In this document: positions 54,008 through 64,000 of the stretch, one piece after another
How the letters are laid out: every line of letters starts with the position of its first letter
Numbering within the stretch: the first letter of the stretch is position 1
Assembly: GCF_038397735.1 (NCBI RefSeq)
Contig: NZ_CP151635.1
Location: forward strand, 1,302,001 to 1,366,000
Length of the DNA: 64,000 nucleotides
From: Microbacterium sp. LWH13-1.2
GTDB taxonomy: Bacteria > Actinomycetota > Actinomycetes > Actinomycetales > Microbacteriaceae
Direction of reading: 5' to 3'
Notes under the pieces: generated by a model
Databases searched by the model: none
Seen by the model: the letters and a program-made list of their open reading frames with translations, nothing else
What the model was told of the DNA's origin: nothing
Program-made: the position numbers and the translations under genes

Positions 54008-55466
54008 CTACGCGGGCTGGAGGCCGATAGCGACTTCATGCGGACGCACCGGCTCGGGCAGCACGGTGGTTCCCATGAGGAACCGGTCGACGTTCGCGGC
54101 GGCCGCACGGCCTTCGGCGATCGCCCAGACGATGAGCGACTGCCCGCGGCCCGCGTCACCGGCCACGAAGACGCCGGGAACAGTGGACTCGTAGCTGTCG
54201 TCGCGGCGGAAGGCGCCGCGATCGGTCAGCTGCGGAAGCGTGTCCTCGGTGTAGCCGTCCTGCTCCGGGCCGGTGAAGCCCATCGCGATGAGCACGAGGT
54301 CAGCGGGGATCTCGCGCTCGGTGCCGCTCTTGGGCACACGCCGGCCGTCGATGTACTCGGTCTCGGCGACGCGCAGAGCACGGACCTCGCCGACGTCGTT
54401 CGAGAGGAACTCGACCGTGGACGCGAGGAAGACCCGCTCACCGCCCTCTTCATGGGCCGATCCGACTTCGAAGAGGGTCGGCATCATCGGCCAGGGCTGG
54501 TGTCCCGGACGCTCGGTTCCCGGCTGCTTGCCGATCGCGAGGTTGGTCACGCTCAGTGCACCCTGCCGGTGCGCGGTGCCGATGCAGTCGGCTCCGGTGT
54601 CGCCGCCGCCGATGACGATGACGTGCTTGCCCTCGGCCGTGATCTGCTCGGGAACCTTGTCACCGGCCACCGCGTGGTTGGACTCGACGAGGTACTCCAT
54701 CGCGAAGTGCACGCCGTCGAGGTCGCGTCCGGGGATGGACAGATCCCGCGGGACAGTCGATCCGGTGGCGATCACGATCGCGTCGTAGCGCGCCCGCAGA
54801 TCGGCCCAGGAGATGTCCTTGCCGATCTCGACACCCGCGCGGAAGCGCGTGCCTTCCTCCTGCATCTGGCGAAGGCGCGATTCCAGCTGCCCCTTCTCCA
54901 TCTTGAAGTCCGGGATCCCGTAGCGCAGCAGCCCGCCGATGCGGTCGTCGCGCTCGAAGACCGCGACCGTGTGGCCCGCACGGGTCAGCTGCTGAGCGGC
55001 TGCGAGACCTGCGGGCCCTGAGCCGACGACGGCGACCGTCTTGCCGGTCAGTCGAGCAGGAGGTTGCGGCTCGACCCAGCCCTTGGCGAAGGCCTCGTCG
55101 ATGATCGAGACCTCGATCTGCTTGATCGTGACCGCGGGCTGGTTGATGCCGAGCACGCACGAGCTCTCGCACGGGGCGGGGCACAGACGGCCGGTGAACT
55201 CCGGGAAGTTGTTCGTGGCGTGCAGACGATCGATCGCCGCTCGTCCCTCTCCGCGCCAGGTCAGGTCGTTCCACTCGGGGATCAGATTGCCGAGCGGGCA
55301 GCCCTGGTGGCAGAACGGCACACCGCAGTCCATGCATCGACCGGCCTGGCGCTTGAGCACCGCCTGATCGCCCGCTTCGTAGACCTCTTTCCAGTCCATG
55401 ATGCGCACCGGCACGGGGCGACGCTTGGGGAGCTCACGCTCCGTGGTCTTCAGAAAGCCTTTGGGG

Positions 55467-55474
<8 letters not shown>
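54008..55474 (-). CDS. gltD: glutamate synthase, small (beta) subunit
   Basis: 488 residues. N-terminal Fe-S binding cysteines in CMDCGVPFC and [12 protein letters not shown]-binding [13 protein letters not shown] (about 150), NADPH-binding [10 protein letters not shown]. It passes electrons from NADPH to the large subunit. Starts 8 bp inside the end of gltB. Confidence 0.96.
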
Positions 55475-60044
<4,570 letters not shown>

Positions 60045-60125
60045 CAGTACCGTCCTCAGAACTTCAGATGACCCGGGGACGTCATTGGCCGGGTGGATGC
60101 GATGGGGTCCGCACGGACCGGTCGG

Positions 60126-61154
60126 CTATCGAGCGCCTTCCGTGTCCGTGGGAGCGGTGCTTGTGGCGCTGGCTCCTGCGGCGACTTCTTCGGACGGAGG
60201 CTCACTCACGTCCACGAAATCGGAGGTATTGTCCTGCGATTCTACATCAGCGTCCAGGTCCTTCCGGCCGCGACCGGGCTGGTACGGCGAAGGCTCGAGT
60301 CCGGGGTGACGGCGGGACTGCACCACCAGGATCGCGAGACCCACCACGATGCCGATGATCGCAGCCCAGACGTTGCTGCGGAGCCCCAGGATGATCTCGC
60401 TCGGATCGATGCGGATCGACTCCCACACGACACGGCCGGCGCTGTACCAGATGAGGTAGATCGCGAAGAGCTTTCCCCACTGGAACGCGGTCGCCTTGCG
60501 GCTGAGCCAGAGGAGCACGATGACGCCGAGGACGTTCCAGATCACTTCGTAGAGGAAGGTCGGGTGGAACAGCGTGCCCTCGGGAAGGCCCGGGGGGAAC
60601 GCCGAGTTGTCGGCGGGGATCTCAAGACCCCATGGCAGGTCGGTCGGAAGGCCGTAGAGCTCGTTGTTGAACCAGTTGCCGAACCGACCCATGGCCTGTG
60701 CGAGCAGGAGGCCGGGTGCGAGTGCGTCGGCGAAGGTCCAGAAGCGGATGCCGGTCCAGCGGCAGCCCAGGTACGCGCCGATGGCGCCGCCGATGAGGGC
60801 GCCGAAGATGGCGATGCCACCCTCCCAGATGGCCCAGACGGAGCCCGGCTCGAACGGGTTCCAGGTGTTCTTGCCCTCGCCGAAGTAGAAGTTCGGGTGA
60901 GTGAGCACGTGGAAGATGCGGGCGCCGATGATCGCGATCGGAACGGCGAGGATCGAGATGTCGATCACGACCCACGGCTCTGCCCCGCGCTTGGTGAGGC
61001 GGTGATTGGTCAGCAGCACGGCGGCGATGATGCCGGCGATGATGCAGAGCGCGTAGAAATGGATCCGGAGCGGGCCGAGGTCGATGTAGGAGACCGAGGG
61101 ACTCGGGATGCTGGCGAGCACGCCGCTGAAGGTGCTGTGGAGCGCGAGGGACAT
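60126..61154 (-). CDS. lgt: prolipoprotein diacylglyceryl transferase
   Basis: 342 residues. Seven-helix membrane enzyme with the Lgt signature GRFGNWFNNELYG (about 145-157) and HPTFLYE. It attaches diacylglyceryl to the lipobox cysteine. The C-terminal 60 residues are a hydrophilic acidic tail, commonly variable in actinobacteria. It starts 10 bp after trpA, so part of the trp transcript. Confidence 0.95.
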   Translation of the reverse strand: MSLALHSTFSGVLASIPSPSVSYIDLGPLRIHFYALCIIAGIIAAVLLTNHRLTKRGAEPWVVIDISILAVPIAIIGARIFHVLTHPNFYFGEGKNTWNPFEPGSVWAIWEGGIAIFGALIGGAIGAYLGCRWTGIRFWTFADALAPGLLLAQAMGRFGNWFNNELYGLPTDLPWGLEIPADNSAFPPGLPEGTLFHPTFLYEVIWNVLGVIVLLWLSRKATAFQWGKLFAIYLIWYSAGRVVWESIRIDPSEIILGLRSNVWAAIIGIVVGLAILVVQSRRHPGLEPSPYQPGRGRKDLDADVESQDNTSDFVDVSEPPSEEVAAGASATSTAPTDTEGAR

Positions 61155-61164
61155 GAGTGCGATT

Positions 61165-61968
61165 CTAGTTCTCGTGTGCGGGGCGCGACGACGACGTGCC
61201 GACGGCCAGGTTTCGGGTGACCTCGGCGAGGGCGGGGATGCCGCCGTCACGAAGGGCGCGGACGAGTGCGGTGCCGACGATGGCGCCGTCCGCATACTCG
61301 GAGACACCGGCGATCTGCTCGGCGGTCGAGATGCCGATGCCGACGCAGGCGCGGATGCTGCCGTGTGCGCGCAGGCGACCGACCAGGGTGCGCGCCGCTC
61401 GATCGAGCTCGGTGCGCTCCCCCGTGATGCCCATGGTCGACACGGTGTAGACGAAGCCCGTCGACGACTTCACGACGAGTTCGAGACGCTCGTCGGTCGA
61501 TGTGGGGGCGGCGAGGAAGATGCGGTCGAGGCCCGTCCTCTCGCTCGCGGCGATCCAGTCGCCTGCGACGTCGGGAGTGATGTCGGGGGTGATGAGCCCT
61601 GCCCCGCCGGCCGCCAGAAGATCGTCGGCGTAGCGGTCGACGCCGTACTGGAACACCGGATTCCAGTACGTCATGACCAGCACAGGGACATCGGTGGCGG
61701 CGGCGATCGCCCGGACCGCCGTGAAGAGGTCCTTCATCTTGAACCCGTTCGCGAGCGCTGCGGTGGTGGCCTCTTGGATCACGGCGCCGTCCATCACAGG
61801 GTCGCTGTAGGGCGGGCCGAGCTCGATGATGTCCACGCCGTTCTCGGCGAGGGCGATCGCGGCCTCGATGCTCGTCTCGAGATCGGGGAATCCCACCGGG
61901 AGATACCCGACGAACGCGCTGCGCCCCGCGTCGTGTGCGGCGGCGATCGCCTGTTCTACGCGGCTCAC
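61165..61968 (-). CDS. trpA: tryptophan synthase alpha subunit
   Basis: 267 residues. Catalytic Glu49 in [11 protein letters not shown] and Asp60 in [11 protein letters not shown] and GIGISTAEQ (phosphate site). It releases indole from indole-3-glycerol phosphate. The start overlaps trpB by 4 bp (ATGA). Confidence 0.96.
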   Translation of the reverse strand: MSRVEQAIAAAHDAGRSAFVGYLPVGFPDLETSIEAAIALAENGVDIIELGPPYSDPVMDGAVIQEATTAALANGFKMKDLFTAVRAIAAATDVPVLVMTYWNPVFQYGVDRYADDLLAAGGAGLITPDITPDVAGDWIAASERTGLDRIFLAAPTSTDERLELVVKSSTGFVYTVSTMGITGERTELDRAARTLVGRLRAHGSIRACVGIGISTAEQIAGVSEYADGAIVGTALVRALRDGGIPALAEVTRNLAVGTSSSRPAHEN

Positions 61969-63233
61969 AGCTCCGGCTCCCCCTTCGAGGCCGACTGCTC
62001 TGCAGCGCTCTCCTCGTCGACGTCGTGCGCGAGCGCTGCGGCGTCGTAGAGGTCGAAATAGCGAGCAGCGGTGTCCATGTCCTTGTCGCCGCGACCCGAG
62101 AGGCAGATCGCGATCACGGCATCCGGCCCGAGCTCACGCCCGATGCGCAGTGCTCCGGCCAGCGCGTGCGCCGACTCGATCGCGGGGATGATGCCTTCGG
62201 TGCGGCTCAGCAGTCGCAGCGACTGCATGGCCTCGTCGTCGGTGGCGGGGATGTACTCGGCTCGTCCGATGTCGGCGAGCCAGGAGTGCTCCGGACCCAC
62301 GCCCGGGTAGTCGAGCCCGGCCGAGATCGAGTGCGACTCGACGGTCTGTCCGTCTTCGTCCTGCAGCACGTACGTCTTCGCGCCGTGGAGGATGCCCGGT
62401 CGTCCGCGCTCGATGGACGCCGCGTGACGGGGCGTGTCGACGCCGTCACCTGCGGCCTCGACGCCGTAGAGCTTGACGCCATCGTCGTCGAGGAAGGCAT
62501 CGAACATGCCGATGGCGTTCGACCCTCCGCCGACGCACGCGACGACGGCGTCGGGCAGGCGTCCCACCTCGTCGAGCAGCTGCTGACGCGCTTCCTCGCC
62601 GATGATCTTCTGGAAGTCGCGCACCATCGCGGGGAACGGGTGCGGTCCCGCGGCGGTGCCGAAGATGTAGTTGGTGGTCTCGACGGTCGCGACCCAGTCG
62701 CGGTACGCGTCGTTGATGGCGTCCTTCAGCGTGCGGGATCCTGACGTGACGGCGACGACCTCGGCGCCCAGGAGGCGCATCCGCGCGACGTTGAGCGCCT
62801 GACGCTCGGTGTCGACCTCGCCCATGTAGATCGTGCACTCGAGCCCGAAGAGCGCGGCCGCGGTGGCCGTGGCGACACCGTGCTGCCCTGCGCCCGTCTC
62901 GGCGATCACGCGCGTCTTGCCGAGACGCTTGGTCAGCAGCGCCTGACCCAGCACATTGTTGATCTTGTGCGAGCCGGTGTGGTTCAGATCTTCACGCTTG
63001 AGGAAGACCCTCGCGCCGCCGGCGTGCTCGGCGAACCGCGCGACCTCGGTCAGCGGCGACGGGCGTCCCGCGTACGAGCTGAGCAGAGACGCCAGCTCGG
63101 AGCGGAAGGCCGGGTCGGCGATCGCGTCGGCGTAGGCCGCGGAGAGCTCGTCGATCGCGGCGATCAGCGATTCGGGCATGTACCGTCCGCCGTAGTCGCC
63201 AAACAGTGGACCATGCTGATCACGCAGGCTCAT
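61965..63233 (-). CDS. trpB: tryptophan synthase beta subunit
   Basis: 422 residues. PLP-lysine Lys90 in [17 protein letters not shown] phosphate-binding loop, and [13 protein letters not shown] as in TrpB1. Joins indole and serine. Start ATG at 63233 overlaps the trpC stop (ATGA); a GTG one codon earlier is also open. Confidence 0.97.
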   Translation of the reverse strand: MSLRDQHGPLFGDYGGRYMPESLIAAIDELSAAYADAIADPAFRSELASLLSSYAGRPSPLTEVARFAEHAGGARVFLKREDLNHTGSHKINNVLGQALLTKRLGKTRVIAETGAGQHGVATATAAALFGLECTIYMGEVDTERQALNVARMRLLGAEVVAVTSGSRTLKDAINDAYRDWVATVETTNYIFGTAAGPHPFPAMVRDFQKIIGEEARQQLLDEVGRLPDAVVACVGGGSNAIGMFDAFLDDDGVKLYGVEAAGDGVDTPRHAASIERGRPGILHGAKTYVLQDEDGQTVESHSISAGLDYPGVGPEHSWLADIGRAEYIPATDDEAMQSLRLLSRTEGIIPAIESAHALAGALRIGRELGPDAVIAICLSGRGDKDMDTAARYFDLYDAAALAHDVDEESAAEQSASKGEPEL

Positions 63234-64000
63234 CACGCCTCCAGGAAGCTCTTGAGAGTGGAGACCGGGTCGCCCGTGACGAGCGCCTCACCGATCAGGA
63301 CGACGTCTGCCCCCGCCGAGCGGTAGTGCGCGACGTCTGCAGGGGTGAGCACAGCGGATTCGGCGATCTTGACGGCGGAGTCCGGAATGCGCTCGACCAG
63401 GCGGCCGAACAGGTCGCGGTCGAGCTCGAGCGTCTTCAGGTCACGAGCGTTGACCCCGATCAGCGGGGCACCGAGGTCGATCGCGACCTCGAGCTCATCA
63501 GCCGAATGAGTCTCGACCAGAGGCGTCATGCCGAGTTCCGTGATGAACCCGAAGAGGTCGTCGAGCACCGCGCGCTCGAGTCCGGCGACGATCAGCAGCA
63601 CGAGGTCGGCGCCCGCGGCACGCGCCTCGAGCACCTGGTACCGGTTCGCGATGAAGTCCTTGCGGAGCACCGGCAGCGACACACGGGCGGTGACCGCCTC
63701 GAGGTCGGCAAGGCTGCCGCCGAAGCGGCGCTCCTCGGTGAGCACGCTGATGGCCGAGGCTCCCCCGGTCTCGTACAGCGAAGCCTGGAGCGCCGGGTCG
63801 GGGATCTCGGCGAGGGCCCCTCGAGACGGGCTCGCTCGCTTGACCTCGGCGATGATCTTGACCTGCTCGGAAGGAGCGAGGAAGGCGAGGGCGTCTTTCG
63901 CGGCGGGGCGCGCCAGAGCGTCGCGCTCGACCTCGGCCAGCGGCCGGGTGAGTGCGCGACGCTCTGCGTCAGCGACTGCGCCGGCCGTGAGGTCGGCGAG
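63233..64000 (-). CDS. trpC: indole-3-glycerol phosphate synthase, 5' partial
   Basis: 255 codons remain, up to the window edge, where the text reads [13 protein letters not shown]; only the start codon or so appears to be missing. TIM barrel with [10 protein letters not shown] (substrate-binding Lys/Ser), VLRKDF and GVNARDLKT. Makes indole-3-glycerol phosphate for TrpA. Stop overlaps trpB. Confidence 0.95.
   Translation of the reverse strand, partial: LADLTAGAVADAERRALTRPLAEVERDALARPAAKDALAFLAPSEQVKIIAEVKRASPSRGALAEIPDPALQASLYETGGASAISVLTEERRFGGSLADLEAVTARVSLPVLRKDFIANRYQVLEARAAGADLVLLIVAGLERAVLDDLFGFITELGMTPLVETHSADELEVAIDLGAPLIGVNARDLKTLELDRDLFGRLVERIPDSAVKIAESAVLTPADVAHYRSAGADVVLIGEALVTGDPVSTLKSFLEA

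Overview
The window is a stretch of chromosome from a high-GC actinobacterium. RbpA, PafB/PafC, HelY, a PdtaR-type ANTAR regulator, TrmI and a trpC-trpB-trpA-lgt-gltBD-pyk order all point to Actinobacteria. The GC content (judged by eye near 70%), the heavy use of GTG starts and the overall gene style fit Microbacteriaceae, most likely Microbacterium. I see no phage, insertion sequence, CRISPR array or plasmid genes; almost all of it looks like vertically inherited chromosome.

Layout. 1-4.2 kb: acyl-CoA carboxylase alpha subunit, acyl-CoA dehydrogenase, MaoC hydratase and CitE-like lyase, in the same order as the mycobacterial leucine-degradation locus (accA1-fadE19-Rv2499c-citE). 4.2-10.6 kb: histidine phosphatase, sirtuin, TrmH/SpoU methyltransferase, an SGNH hydrolase, a DEAH-type helicase and a ferritin-VIT1 fusion. 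10.7 kb: tRNA-Leu(GAG). 10.9-15.8 kb: M20 peptidase, UppP, PAC2, HAD, TrmI. 15.8-24.2 kb: FKBP lipoprotein, pafBC, tatAC, helY, lnt, rbpA; this is the classic Pup/proteasome neighbourhood but without the pup, dop, arc, prc or pafA genes. 24.3-26.5 kb: NfeD-SPFH-GDPD membrane operon. 26.6-31.4 kb: SDR, HdeD, and an AraC-VOC-UvrA-like module. 31.4-38.6 kb: accessory genes (serine hydrolase, methyltransferase, ArsR-SRPBCC-tandem GNAT operon, GNATs, VOC, MFS). 38.6-45.3 kb: arginase-like protein, SUMF1-fold protein coupled to a second SGNH hydrolase, MFS, LLM flavin oxidoreductase, DUF885 peptidase-like protein. 45.3-64 kb: polA, thioesterase, GNAT, ANTAR regulator, tRNA-Leu(CAA), a hypothetical, two alpha/beta hydrolases, pyk, gltDB, lgt, trpABC (trpC runs off the end).

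How genes work together. Lgt and Lnt are the first and last enzymes of lipoprotein acylation, and the FKBP-like lipoprotein is a likely client. TatA and TatC form a twin-arginine translocase. PafB and PafC form a DNA-damage transcription activator. TrpC, TrpB and TrpA carry indole formation through to tryptophan. GltB and GltD form the NADPH glutamate synthase.

Regulation visible in sequence. At least fifteen start codons lie 6-7 nt downstream of a TAnnnT -10 element, which predicts leaderless mRNAs and helps fix the start codons. There is a 21-bp perfect hairpin between two convergent genes, and several dyads lie in promoter regions. I did not find a clearly new multi-gene system. The best leads are the AraC-VOC-UvrA-like module with its upstream inverted repeat, the coupled SGNH/SUMF1 pair, the tandem NodA-like GNAT fusion, and the missing Pup genes.
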